Assembly: GCA_001661515.1 (NCBI GenBank)
Contig: LUVW01000007.1
Location: 925,455 to 989,454 of the forward strand
Source of the DNA: Capniomyces stellatus
Taxonomy: Eukaryota; Kickxellomycota; Harpellomycetes; Harpellales; Legeriomycetaceae
Reading direction: 5' to 3'
Length of the DNA stretch: 64,000 bases
Shown one piece after another: positions 47,741 through 59,302 of this stretch. A program made the translations under genes and the position numbers. The first letter of the stretch is position 1, and each line of letters begins with the position of its first letter. A model generated the notes under the pieces. That model was not told where the DNA came from. It did not search any database and saw only the letters and a list, made by a program, of their open reading frames with translations.

Positions 47741-49309
47741 ATGAGAGTTGTTCAGGGAGAATTTTTGGGAAAAAACAACAAGTTCATTTTGGCTTGGTAT
47801 AACCAGATCCCTAAAAAGGATGAAATATACAATTTAGTAACTAATCGAGACGAATCTATAAAGGAATTCGCATTTATTAATGGAAAAATGTTAAGTGTTT
47901 ATGATTTTCTATTGACAAGTTTGACGACCTAGCAGCGTCTTTTTTCATTGTGAATGATATTAAAGTAGTGGATTCGAGCGTATGCTTGCACAGACACAAA
48001 ATAATAAGAAAAGAGTCGATACATGTTTTATAACTTGGACTAATTTTGTTTTCGTTTCAATTGTACCATTTTTACTACACACGGATCGTGCCTCGAAATA
48101 GATTGTGAACGAGTTATGTTTAATAGCAGCGGCCAACAAAGCCTTAAGGCTCGAACAAACTTGCCAGATGAAAACCGAAAATGTCTATAGTGAATTAGTG
48201 TATAGCTTGTCTCCAAAAACCAGTGTACGTGTTTCGATTTGTATTTGCTATTTATGAAAGCAAGCAGAAGCAGAATAAGTCAAAAAGTAAACATTTGGCG
48301 TAAATCTTTGGCTGTGCCTAACTCTGCACTGTTGTAACTTAGATCAAAACTTCGTTTGAGTGGTTTGGACTCGGCTCTGATTTTGAAACTGTCCTTGTTG
48401 TTAGATTTGGGAGCGATGTTGAGCGAGTAAGTTTGATTTATTTTTGCATTATTCTTGTTCTATAGCCATTGGCTTTTGTGTGTGTATGCGTGTGCTGTTT
48501 CTTCTTTCCAGAAAAAAAAAACAACACAATTATACTGCTACACTTGCTTCAATCTAAAAACCCCATACCAACAATAGTTTAAAAAGGATCTGGAAAGCCT
48601 TGGGTTGGGACCTGAGTGGGAACCGACAGATACACAGCTATTTGAAAATGCAGATTTGAACCAACTTTCTAAAGTAAGATTTGCTAACCATATATGAAAA
48701 TAAAGTCTTTTTACTTTGATGACGTTCTAAAAGTAGCTGGAAACTGACCAACGATATTTTTTACTTTTAGATTTATGGGTTTTCTGTCGAGTTGGCATCT
48801 CCTTCAAAGATCAACAATATTATCTGCACAAGTATTGCAACAAAAGGATTCATTTGATTTATCTAGTCCATTTTTTTTATCTAGTTCATTTGATTTATTT
48901 AGTTTGTTTTATTTCATTTTCAATAGTGATCTACCCTATCTTAAATTGGCAGCTTTTATACTTGTATACCCACAATACACTCTATTAACATACATACATA
49001 CATACATACATACATACATACATACATACATACATTTATATTTTCGACTTTTTAAACGCACGAGAATAGACAGGCTGTTGTTGTTATTTGTAAATCCAAA
49101 GCGTATAACTACTAACTGGATGGCACAGTGACGCTGTTTAAATCAATTAAGGAGCGATTGTTATTCACAGCGCGCATAACAGACTATTACAAGTTTATTT
49201 TTGTGTTTGTGTTATTTTTTTGGAAAAGTATAATGTAAACTAAACTAAGAACTTGGCCATTGCAGCATACAACTTTGACCCCGAGTCTAAGCATTGGTCT
49301 ATTCCCTAA
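47741..49309 (+). CDS. Unidentified small protein, 5 exons
   Basis: Five exons fit splice consensus and phase: 47741-47836, 48343-48426, 48578-48673, 48771-48831, 49266-49309, giving 126 residues and a TAA stop at 49307. The joined protein is non-repetitive, with motifs such as WFGLGSDFETVLVVRFGSD, LGLGPEWEPTDTQLFEN and YNFDPESKHW, and has no signal peptide or membrane segment. No family is recognised. The donor at 47837 is GTAACT; exon 1 could instead run on for another 31 codons to a stop, so the start region is less certain than exons 2-5. Its stop lies only 16 bp from the stop of the convergent exosome gene, so the 3' UTRs must overlap. The last intron contains a CATA microsatellite. Confidence 0.5.
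48989..49034. repeat. (CATA)n microsatellite in intron
   Basis: About eleven tandem CATA units inside the proposed last intron of the 47741-49309 gene. Confidence 0.95.
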
Positions 49310-49325
49310 AAAGTTGGAAAGTCGA

Positions 49326-50871
49326 TCAAGTATGACAAAACAATGGAGTTAAAGCGGGGTTCTTGTTGCGTTTAGTAAAATAAGTATATCGGGCTTCTTG
49401 TTGAATTCGATGGCAGATATCGAAGCAACCCCATTCACATACATTCGTCTGATATGTTGATTAAAAGAATATTTTTAAACATGGTTACCTCTTGTGTTTT
49501 TTCTAATGAAATTTTCCCAACTTGGATTATGTGGGTGACTTCTTGTGCGGAGGGCATGGATGCGACAAGTATTGAGCCATCTTGCTCATTTTCCTCCTGC
49601 TGGTCACAATCGGTAACCCATGTTTTACCAAAAATCCCCTAAATTGGATAAACAAGTGACATGGCGTTGATATGTTTGTATTTTTATTAGCAAATGCGTT
49701 TGGCAGAAATAAATCAGCACGAGCCAAATACAGTAATTTGAATCCCACTGCTTGAAAATGTACTTACCAAAGACGAGCATGTAACCAAGTCGTACATATC
49801 AATGGATGCATCCACTAGCGCGCTGGTTGCACATAAAATGGCTGCAGAAATAGTTGCAGATTTGCCGTCACTCTCTAATACTGTGATGTACAAATCGATC
49901 GAGGCTTTGGGGAACATGTGTAGGCATATTGCTGGTCCTAGCGCCTGGTTCAGTATAAACGATATTTCTTTCTCCTCAGAGTCCTATTATATAACCATGA
50001 TTTAGCCCAGTTATACCAATTTTATGCCCATAACATATTGCGCAGACAGTTTCAAATCAATATTATTGTTCATCGATAGGTCAGTATCAACCTCCAGGCC
50101 AGTTGTATCTTACCCGTTGTTGGAGTTTTCGCCAGCTGCTAGAAAACGATGAGAATTTGAATTCGCATTCAAAATTGCCATGGGTAGCAGATACGATAGC
50201 ACCAGACTTCTTTATCGGTCTTGGGCCATACCTAAATAGTTTAATGATTTTTTGGTTTCAGCGTTTTAAATCATTGTATTCTGGCTTTAACAGCAAATAG
50301 CCTCTGTTGTTTTGGCACTTGGTATTTTGCTTTGTATTTTCTAAACAATTGTACTTACACTGCACAACTAATTCTGATTTTCCCTTGTTCCAGGTATGCT
50401 GAGCCACTAGCTTTATCTACTAATCCGGTCTGGATAACTATATTCATTTTTACAAGTTTTTATTTCTTGGGCACTCATTTGACTGTCTAATAAAGTATTC
50501 GCTGCGAGAATTCACGTGTATATGTACAGGTGGGTGTCGGAGTGGTGTGCATAGACACATTCCATGGCACTCTAATCCCTTTTTCCAAATTTCAAACAAA
50601 CAATTTCTCATCGCTGAATAAAAATTTCGTTTTGCTCGCAGGCTGGTTTACTGCTAGTTCCGCTTTTTCAAAGATAGTAATAGTAAAAGTTGCATATATT
50701 TTGTTTTTGCTTACATAGCGGTCTAGGTTGAGAGATCGGCCTATTGTTTTTTCGCACTCCCTTTTCAATGTTTTCCTTTTCGTTGGTTTGTTCTAAATCT
50801 GGAAAAAGTGGCGGTACACTTCTTTCAGGTCCGGGAACTTGTCTTCTATCGATATATCCTGTTGATGCCAT
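49326..50871 (-). CDS. MTR3: Exosome subunit Mtr3 (EXOSC6) homologue, 6 exons
   Basis: Six exons, all GT..AG with consistent phase: 50715-50871, 50359-50437, 50114-50231, 49768-49983, 49489-49638 and 49326-49448, giving 280 residues. It is an RNase PH-fold subunit of the RNA exosome core ring (nucleus and cytoplasm, RNA processing and decay). Visible signatures are RPISQPRPLF, TGLVDKASGSAYLEQG and VYGPRPIKKSG, then FPKASIDLYITVLESDG, the DASIDMYDLVT segment that fits Mtr3 better than Rrp41 or Rrp46, and the C-terminal MPSAQEVTHIIQVG. Catalytic residues of bacterial RNase PH are not expected here: the eukaryotic ring is structural. The last intron is only 40 bp; if retained, the protein would end about 18 residues after exon 5. 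Tail to tail with the preceding gene. Confidence 0.85.
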
Positions 50872-51771
50872 TTTCGATTTTAAATGTTCAATATTATGTA
50901 GATTTAATCTGTCTCTTCAAGTACAACTAATCAATTTTCATAAATGAAACCAAGAAATCAAGAAATCAATTTGAATTGAGAAAAAAAACAAATGTGTAAT
51001 AAAACTAAAGAAAACTAAAGAAAAGGAATTAAGAAAAAAAAAAGTTTTATTTTTAATCGTTTATTTGTGTCATTGGTGGTGTATTCCAAAACTTTCAATT
51101 GATGGTTCAATTTTACGTTTTTTTTATTTATTGAAACTGATTTAACCGTTTTTACTCTTTTTTTTTACTTTTTTATACTTATTTTTCAGTTCTTGTTTAC
51201 TGAATTGATTGGTATAGTTGAAAGTGAAAAAACGAAGTTATATTGTGATTTTATACAGCTACAATGTGCCAAAAGACCAGCCCAGATGTGTTGGCTCCAG
51301 ATTGTGTAAACTATAGAATATATAAAACTGTAGTAGTGTCCGGAAGCTTTATTACTCGGCTTGCTTGACTTGGGCTTGGCGGAGCATCAAGCGTGGGGCT
51401 TACAGCAACAATACACGCAATGTATCATTCCATCGCTGCGTTGTACGCTTTATACTTATATTCCAAGTCTGCCAGCAAAAGGTCTTTTGGGTCAGTATCC
51501 CATTCTCTATCAACTCCAGCCAGACAGCAATCAATTGGCAGTCATATAGGAGCATATCCAATTGTAGCGGAAACTATTCAGCTGCAAAAAAATAAAATAA
51601 ACTAAAATAAAAAAACGCTATGTACATAATCTTCAATTAGTAGTGGATATTTCCTTCCTAATCTGGAACCAAAACAAAAATGACAGACTCGCAGCAGACT
51701 GGGAGTGGATCAATGTAGCCCCTATACCCTGCTGCTAACAACCACCTCGCTGATTAGAATTTCTTCAAGTG
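50872..51771. other. Intergenic, no secure gene
   Basis: About 900 bp. A stretch at 51361-51605 is open in all three plus frames, and a short frame begins at the ATG at 51264, but no exon combination could be chosen. It contains the promoter of the Mtr3 gene and the 3' flank of the next minus-strand gene. Confidence 0.4.
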
Positions 51772-52358
51772 CTACAAAAGACAAGTTTGGCGTAATGTTA
51801 AAATCGATTGAACAACCAGAGTAGCATCTGAATAGCAAGTAAAAAAAAATAGAAATGTGAGATAAAAACATGATATAAAGGGGGGGGGGGGTGGGGCGGG
51901 GTATTACCTTGGTATTCGGCTTCAGACATCTCATTCAGCTTGGAGAAACTCAGTTCAAAGTCGTGTTCCAAAATATCTCTAAGCTGCTTGAATTGCGGGT
52001 TTTCTTCTACTATATTGTTTTGGATTCCAAACTCTTCAGCCTTTTCATCAAGATCCACGCTCAAGTCCTTGATCGATTTTAATTTTTGTTCAAGTTCTTG
52101 GTTGGACTCTAGTAGACGCTCGCCTTTTATCAGATACGTCTCCAAACTGTCTCTTATGTCTGTGATTCTGATTAATCTCTCCCTCATAACTTCTTCAGAT
52201 TCAAGAATTGGCATGTTGTTGTTTTTGTTTGCAACCCTGTTTTTTTTCTCTAGCAATATGGTGTTGGTTTTAGATAATTCTGTTTCGTGCCTTAGCAGCG
52301 TCTTACATAAGCCTTCAATCGACTCGCCCAACTGAGGCAAGCTTAAACTGTTGTCCAT
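51772..52358 (-). CDS. Coiled-coil protein, unidentified, 2 exons
   Basis: Exons 51908-52358 and 51772-51827, phase 1, giving 168 residues. Almost the whole protein is charged and helical with heptad-like Leu/Ile spacing (for example LLESNQELEQKLKSIKDL and EENPQFKQLRDILEHDF), so it should form a coiled coil. There is no signal peptide or membrane segment. The length and layout would suit a small structural subunit of a larger complex (kinetochore, cytoskeletal or tethering), but no family was recognised. The 80-bp intron contains a 12-base C run next to the donor. The ATG at 52358 is 109 bp from the start of the divergent gene at 52468. Confidence 0.6.
51880..51901 (+). repeat. Poly-G tract (G12-T-G4-C-G4)
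   Basis: A G run in otherwise AT-rich DNA. In the sense of the overlapping minus-strand gene it is a C-rich block within the intron, 5 bp inside the donor site. On the + strand it has several G runs of four or more. Confidence 0.95.
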
Positions 52359-52467
52359 CCCAACTAATTTTCTGTTGCTTTGTTTTGTGCTATAGTACGT
52401 TTACTTGTTTAGCAAGGTAAACTGTGCCATCGTTTAGCAAAGCTTGAACTTAAAATATACCAGAAAG

Positions 52468-53242
52468 ATGCTTAATTGCTTGGTTTTAAAAGTAGATAAA
52501 AATAAAGTAAAGCAAGTTGGTAAACAAAAGCAAGAGACTCGTCATGTTGGTAACTCGTATCTAGATCCATTAAAACCATACCCGACACCTGATTTGCTTA
52601 ATTCTTTTTTAACTAGCGAAAACGAAAATTCACTTTTCTTTTTGAATAAAGATTGGTTGATATTTAAAAAAAAAAAATTCGAGTTTAAACATGCCTTTGG
52701 CTTGGAAGGTTCGTACCAATTCACTATATTTGTAAAACGAGGAATATGATGAACATTTTTGGCTTCGGCTAAATACAAGGTCGAAAGCTGTTATAATCAT
52801 ACGATTATATTCTAGCAGTACAGTATTCCAACTATATACTTCTGAAACAGCTATAGGAAACCGAAATCACGTTCAGGGAAAGCCTGCTAAATAGGCTGAT
52901 GTGTTGAATATTACCAACTGATTTCCTCTTTTTTTTTCAAGATAACAGCGACAACATTGAAATTAGAGCGTTTTGGGCGATAGCAAATGACAAAAGTCAA
53001 AATGATCAAGGCTCAGTTATCACTCACGAAAGCGTACAGTAAGAAAAGTAATGGTGTGAAGGTGATTATGCCATGGTACTATCGACACTTGCTCCAAGTG
53101 AATATTAGCATACTTGCTTTGGTTGGTGTTGGTGTTGGTGTGTTCTTTGTAGAGATGCTTATTAGTGGTTGCTATTGGCTGATATAATCACAGTGAAGTG
53201 CAGAGTGTTAACATGCTTGAGGATTTGTGGCACGAACTATAA
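52468..53242 (+). CDS. Unidentified small protein, 3 exons (provisional)
   Basis: Exons 52468-52708, 52942-53038 and 53194-53242 join in phase to 128 residues ending in MLEDLWHEL. Exon 2 follows a strong pyrimidine-tract acceptor (T8 CAAG) and its reading IEIRAFWAIANDKSQNDQ has protein-like composition. Exon 1 is Lys/Asn-rich and its donor (GTTCGT) is unusual, so it is the weakest part. There is no signal peptide, membrane segment or recognised domain. Divergent from the coiled-coil gene with only 109 bp between the two start codons, so they may share a promoter. Confidence 0.4.
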
Positions 53243-54145
53243 TCACACTCGCCAGTTTTTATTTTATTTTTATATTGCAAAGTTTATTTTATTTTTATGT
53301 TGTTGGGTTTATTTTTTTTTGCTGCAAGTCAATCGCTTGGTTTTGACTGTAAATTCACGTTCATGGGTTTTGAATTTACAAATGCGTTGCTTTAGCTTTC
53401 TAGAGCTAGTTGAAAGTCAAGGTTTGCTTGGACTGCAGCCAATAGATGGCAGATGGGTTTGGATGATTTAGTAGTATTCCACTAACCCTTTAAAGTGTTT
53501 TTCCTGCTATCGTTTGTCTAGGCTTTACTATCAACATAGCGCTACTCTTAGTGGCCAAACTGCTCTTTTTTTATTTTTATTATATTGATTATTTTCTCTT
53601 TTGCTGATTTGATTTTTAAAAATGAAAATAGATCTAGAGTTTGGATAATAATTTAGTGACAAATTAGCAGTCCTAAAAGATGAATGATGGTTGTGATAAG
53701 AGCTTGATTAGATTAAATACAAGGTAAGCATTGGAGTAACATTGTGACTTTTAAACCATATTTAAAGAACAACGTTTACTGGATTTGGGTTTAAATCAAT
53801 CCAACTCCACACAATAAAATAAGAAAGAAAAAAAAAGTGGTAAAAAAAAATAAAAATAGGATGAAAAAAAAACTCGAAAAATAGCTTAATTTGGCACTGT
53901 TCGTTTCTAAAAACATCGAGAAAAATCGAATAAATAAGTAAATAAACACAAGAGAATAATGCATTCATCCTTTTTATATTGAATAGATTATCGAGTTTAA
54001 TACAGTATAAAAACTGGTTTAAAGCACTGTTCGCCCTCGCTTCAACTATATATACATATATATCGATTCATTTATCTTTTTGTAACATTTATAGTTTAGC
54101 TTAACCATTCTATTTTATATTTAAAATTTTTTTTTTAAATTGAGA
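53243..54145. other. Intergenic, promoter region of ETF-QO
   Basis: About 900 bp of AT-rich sequence without a supported gene. TA-rich blocks lie within 150 bp of the ETF-QO start. Confidence 0.5.
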
Positions 54146-56294
54146 ATGAATAGAGTTGTGATGATAAACAGATCATTGGCTCGAAATGGGCACAAGGTCA
54201 AGCAGCTAAATGGGTTGGTTTCAAGATCACTCAGCTCAGTTGTGGTAAACAATGGTTCAGCAAAGAGATTGGGTGCTGTATCTTTAGGCAGAACAAAAGC
54301 CTTGGTTTCAGGAGCCCCGTATCAAAAGCAGTACAGTACAATTACTGAAGAAGAGGCAGAGGTAGATCCAAGAAAGGAAGAGCGTATGGTCGAAGAGGCC
54401 GATGTGGTTATTGTAGGAGCAGGGCCAGCTGGTCTTTCTGCAGCTATTAGAATCAAGCAAAATGCAATCAAGGAGAATAGGGAAATAAGAGTAGTTGTGA
54501 TCGAAAAGGGCGCTGAGGTTGGTGCACACACTTTGTCAGGCGCTGTTATTGAAACCGGGCCTTTGGAGCAGCTCTTCCCTGACTGGAAAGAGCTTGGTGC
54601 GCCTTTGCACCAGCCAGCTTTGCACGACCACATGAAGCTTTTGACCAAAAAGCTAGCTATCCCATTCCCACACCCACCCACAATGTCAAACGCAGGCAAC
54701 TACATTGTTAGTTTGAGTAACGTTGTCAAGTGGTTGGGCGAGAAGGCTGAAGAGCTAGAGATTGAAATATTTGCTGGTTTTGCTGGTTCCGAGGTTAGTG
54801 CCCAACTTTAAGTTCTTAAGATATACAAATGGTTCATTTGGTCCGGCTTTATATATATATATATTTATTTATTCATGGTTTTATTTTGGCAATTTGTGAT
54901 TACAATACTGCTGCTCCTCCACGTCACAAACAGGATATTGTGTGCAGAGTATATGCCTATTTTTAAAAGCCAGACCGGACTCCAGCAATTCGGTTTTGAG
55001 TCATACTAGACCATGTGCTGAAAATAAATGTGAACTTTGTATAACTTGTTAGGTTGTTTATGGCGAACAAGGCCAAGTTGTTGGTGTTGCCACTAACGAT
55101 GTTGGGCTGGACAAAAACTACAAAGCAAAACAAGGGTTTGAGAGGGGAATAGAAATTCACGGAAAAGTTACTTTGTTTGCCGAAGGGTGCCACGGGTCAC
55201 TGTCAAAGCAAATCATCAAGAAATATAATCTTAGAAGTGAGGGACAGTTCCAAACATATGGATTAGGTATCAAGGAGGTGTGGGAGATTGACCCAGCCAA
55301 GCATGTAGCTGGAACTGTTGTTCACACAATTGGCCAGCCCTTTGACACCCATACTTATGGAGGTGGGTTTATTTACCACATGCAGGATAACCTGCTGTCC
55401 TTGGGTGTAGTAATTGGGCTTGATTACGAGAATCCATACATTTCACCATACCAAGAATTCCAGAAATACAAGACCCATCCTTACATCCACAACCTTCTTG
55501 AAGGCGGAAGAGTTTTGTCGTATGGAGCAAGATCATTGGTTGAGGGTGGTTTGCAGTCATTGCCTAGACTTGTATTCCCGGGTGGAGCTTTGTTGGGAGA
55601 CTCTGCTGGTTTGCTAAATGTTCCAAAGGTTAAAGGAACACACAATGCTATGCACAGTGGTATTTTGGCTGCTGATGCTATTTGCAAAACACTGTCAGAC
55701 GAGTCTGCCCAGTCAGGAGGTCCAATTGTTCTTGACAATTACCAAGAGTCTTTCAACAACAGCAGCATTTACAAGGAACTGAAGGCCGTCCGTAACATCA
55801 GACCGTCATTCAACTCTCCCCTGGGACTGTGGGGCGGTGTAATGTACTCTGGAATAGACACCTTGCTTTTAAAAGGAAAGGTGCCGTTCACGTTTAACCA
55901 CAAGGAGCCTGACTATAAAGCCACTCACAAAGCTGGCCTTTTCAAGCCAATCGAGTACCCTAAACCAAACAATGTCACGACTTTTGACATTTTGACCAGT
56001 GTTTCACGCACAGGCACCAACCATGCTGAAAACCAGCCCGTACATCTCCAAGTTGCGGATATTGCTACTAATCCCGAAAGAAACTTTATTGAGTTTGCTG
56101 GATTGGAAGCCAGGTTCTGTCCAGCCGGTGTATACGAGTACCTCGACAGCGAAACTCAACCAGGGAAAAAGCAGTTCCACATAAACTCGCAAAACTGCAT
56201 TCATTGCAAAACATGCGACATTAAAGACCCTTCACAAAAGATCAACTGGGTCGTGCCAGAAGGTGGTGGTGGTCCAAACTATGTAGACACATAA
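54146..56294 (+). CDS. Electron transfer flavoprotein-ubiquinone oxidoreductase, 2 exons
   Basis: Exons 54146-54793 and 55053-56294, phase 0, giving 629 residues, the normal family size. It is a mitochondrial inner-membrane flavoprotein that passes electrons from ETF (fatty-acid and amino-acid dehydrogenases) to ubiquinone. The first about 70 residues are basic and Ser-rich, with Arg/Lys and no acids until about residue 70, consistent with a mitochondrial presequence. A Rossmann FAD site GAGPAG sits at 91-96. The quinone/FAD central region includes EGCHGSLSKQ, YGGGFIYHMQDN and GDSAGLLNVPKVKGTHNAM. The C-terminal 4Fe-4S ligands are Cys572, Cys598, Cys601 and Cys604 in CPAGVYEYL and CIHCKTCDIKDP. 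The intron is 259 bp with a TA-rich core. Equivalent to ETFDH in animals and CIR2 in yeast. Confidence 0.97.
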
Positions 56295-57969
56295 TTCAGT
56301 TAACTACCACCAATTAAGCTTTTGGCTTTTGGCTTTTAATATATCCAACTTTATTGTTTTTATGATTTTTATTTTTATTTTTATTTTTGTTTTTGTTTTT
56401 GTTTTTGTCTTTTTTTTTTTTTTACTTTTTTTTTTTGTTGTTCATTACCAAGATTTTCTTTGGCTCAGAGTTTACTGCTGTGTTTTGGAAAAGATTCTCA
56501 GGTTCTTACCCAATCCAATAAAGTTCCGTATTGCTACATAGCACTTCTATCACTTTTCGTTTACAGTCTGCACAAACCCTCCTCATTCCATACCTACTCT
56601 ACTTTTAATTTTCCCAATTAAACCACTAAACCCGTTTGCTGCCGACGTTGCCTACTCGCTCATGCTACTTGACTACCTTTCAAACTAATCAAACTACATT
56701 GCTACTAGTACAAACCTGCTATTTACTCTTTAAGCCTAAACTGGATTTTACAAATCTTGTTTTGGTTGTTAAATCGGCCTTATTGTAGCTCTTACTTTGC
56801 ATTTAAAAGCAAGTTCTGCTTTACAGGTGCATTTCATTGGATTGTATCTCAATATATAAATCATTTATATACTCTTCAACTCTGACCCGGTATTGTATAG
56901 TTGCTTTTGCTTTTGCCTTTTAATTGATAAAATATCTTTAGAGAAACAGTTGCTTATAAGACTCAAGGTTCTAATAGTCCCGATTTAGCCCAAAGTAAAA
57001 AAGAATCGAACAAAAGCTTGGAATTCCCTTACACGTATCGATTGTGGTACAGAAGGCAACCCAATGGTGAAGCACACACTCACTCTAACCAGTTTTCCAC
57101 GAGCTCTACAAGTTTTTTTTTAGAGAACCCAATTAAAAGTCAACTTGTAAGCTCAAGAACCTTGACTTGTATGCACGCAATTTACAGGGTTACAAACATA
57201 ATACAATTGGGCCAATATCTTGCACTTTAAACAAATGTGTTGCCAACCATCAGCATGCCATTACCTCAACCAACCCTTTGTCTCTGATAATGGGAGTCTG
57301 TCGTTTCTAGATTTAAAAAAAGATCTGAAAAAAGCCAATTTATTACAGTGATATAAGGGAATCAGGTTTAAATGCGTCGTACTGAAACTGTAACTACCAG
57401 CATATTCAGATTCCGTATTGGCTTTGAGGTATTTTTTTGTACTGATACACATACACAACACACACAATTGCACACAGATATTTGTCCAGTAGTTGCGCGC
57501 ACTGTTACTACTCTCCCGCATTGGCCTTCAGCGTTGCCTTGTTACAGTTTATCCTAGCTTTGTAGAGCGCGATATACATGATATCTTTCCAATTTAACAC
57601 AAAAAGTGTTTCCATAAAAAATAATTTGTTCTAGATAAACTTGGTGATTCTATTAGTCGAAGAGCATGTATACATAACGCCTTCTTTAGAAACACAACCC
57701 ACATACGCCAGAATAAAACACCAAAAGTTGTGCTAACTCAAGCATGCTATCTCGCTACTATTACACCATTGATCTGCTCCAGTGGCTAATTCTTTTCAAA
57801 ATATTACAAACTTTCAAGGCAGCGAGCAAATGCATCCAAGTCTAATGGCTAAGTCAGTGCTTTGCAAAAAATAAAGTCATGTTAGAGTTTTTTGTGATTA
57901 GTATTCCATAATACATTTTATTATTGTTGAAATCCCAAGCTACTTTTGAAAAGTATGAATATGAATATG
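56295..57969. other. Intergenic, no gene seen
   Basis: About 1.7 kb after ETF-QO. It starts with a T-rich tract, (ATTTTT)n then (GTTTTT)n at about 56365-56410, probably in the 3' UTR. The short frames in both directions have no coding character. Confidence 0.45.
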
Positions 57970-58057
57970 AAAAGGAAAAGGAAAAGGAAAAGAAAAAGGA
58001 AAAGGGAAAGGGAAAGGGAAAGGGAAAGGGAAAGGGAAAGGGAAAGGGAAAGGGAAA
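57970..58057 (+). repeat. Polypurine tract: AAAAGG units then (GGGAAA)9
   Basis: About 90 bp of pure A/G on the + strand: six or so AAAAGG-like units from 57970, then nine perfect GGGAAA units at 58004-58057. It ends 2 bp before a TATA box and 172 bp before the start codon of the first PNPOx-like gene. Regularly spaced GGG runs make a G-quadruplex or triplex possible. Confidence 0.95.
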
Positions 58058-58059
58058 AG

Positions 58060-58067
58060 TATAAAAG
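58060..58067 (+). promoter_or_regulatory. TATA box of the 58230 gene
   Basis: TATAAAAG at 58060-58067, 162 bp upstream of the ATG, directly after the GGGAAA tract. It is a close match to the eukaryotic TATA consensus in a plausible position. No equivalent box was seen in front of the downstream paralogue. Confidence 0.6.
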
Positions 58068-58229
58068 CGAACTTCAACTACTCTTCAGTCGACTAGAAGT
58101 GAAGTCAGTTTAACTTAACTCGATTCAATTCAGATTATTTGGTACAAATATATCCAAGCAAGCAAACAGCTCTACCTTTTGAACACTAGTTGGTGAATTT
58201 TATATTTAGCTTTTGGAAATCTTTACAAA

Positions 58230-59302
58230 ATGGAAATGGTGACAAATTACATCCAACCTGCGCCTTGGAGACCAATGATAGACCAGGCAACAAAAAAACA
58301 CTTTGATACCAGTCCAGACCAAAGTAAGTGCCGTGGCTCTAATCTGATCGTCATTTTCTTTGATTTTATTATTTTATTGGTTTGTTTGGCGATGTATTTG
58401 CAAAAATATTAAATGCACTCTGTATCACTGAGACTGGCTCATTGTAAAGAACGCATATCTAATATAGCTGTTAATACTCTTGACTGTCTCCCTGATTTAA
58501 AACTAGTTTACGTAAATATGGCAAGCTTTGGAGCTGATGGATACCCAAAGGTTAGAACTATGGAGTTTCTAGGCTTTTTAGGAGACCAAGGTTCTGCTTT
58601 TGACGCAACTGAAGGGTATACTTCCGACTTGCTAGTTTTTGGGACTCACGGACACTCCCCAAAAATGGACGAGCTTAAAAACAACAGCAAATCCGAGGTT
58701 TTAATGTGAGTATTAGCAATACACGGTGCTTTGATGTGCTTTGCCAAGGCCAAATCGTAGCTAAAAAAAAAGAAGTTCGTCTTTACTAAAACTTGCTCTG
58801 AATAAACCCGAATAGGTGGTTTGGAAAATCACTTGAGCAGTTTCGTTTCACAGGAAGCTTCCACATAATAACAGATAAAACCACAATGGCCAATGGTGGA
58901 GAAGATATAATCAAATATCTGTATCCATCCTCGTCACTAAAGTCCGGAAAGTCAAAGGATGGAAAAATACCAAGTTCGGAAATTGAAAAGACCTCAGAAG
59001 TTGAAAAGACTTCGGAGCTCAGATTTGACATTGAGCCGGTGTTCAACAGCGTATTCCTTAATCTTAAAGACTTTTTTATAGAATGGCTAGCTGGACCCAC
59101 ACCTGGTTCAAAAATCAACAAATCTATAAAAGTCGACGACCAGGCAATCAGCAATGACGTCTTGACCAGAGGCAAAGCAGGGTTTGCGCTTTTAGCTCTA
59201 AGTGTAAAAAGGGTGGATCATATTAACCTTTCAAGCAGACACAACAGAGACATCTACACAAAAACCGATGGCGGTTGGATTAAATCAAGCGTTGTGCCTT
59301 AG
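58230..59302 (+). CDS. FMN-binding PNPOx-like protein (Alr4036 type), paralogue A, 3 exons
   Basis: Exons 58230-58323, 58507-58705 and 58816-59302 (phases 1 and 2), giving 259 residues. It matches the Alr4036-type pyridoxamine 5'-phosphate oxidase-like family: an opening APWRPMIDQA, a split-barrel strand region VNMASFGADGYPKVRTMEFLGFL, a DLLVFGTHGHSPKMDEL block, WWFGKSLEQFRFTG and the C-terminal FALLALSVKRVDHINL. The family binds FMN; the substrate in fungi is unknown, and real PNPO activity should not be assumed. The middle carries a variable Ser/Lys/Glu insert (about residues 130-165). It is followed 593 bp downstream by a paralogue with introns at the same places, hence a tandem duplication. 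It may be separately controlled by the TATA box and purine tract upstream. Confidence 0.85.

Noticed and set aside
51361..51605. Stretch open in all three plus-strand frames
   Set aside because: With all frames open there is no basis to choose one; a spliced model with the ATG at 51264 is possible but has no family support.
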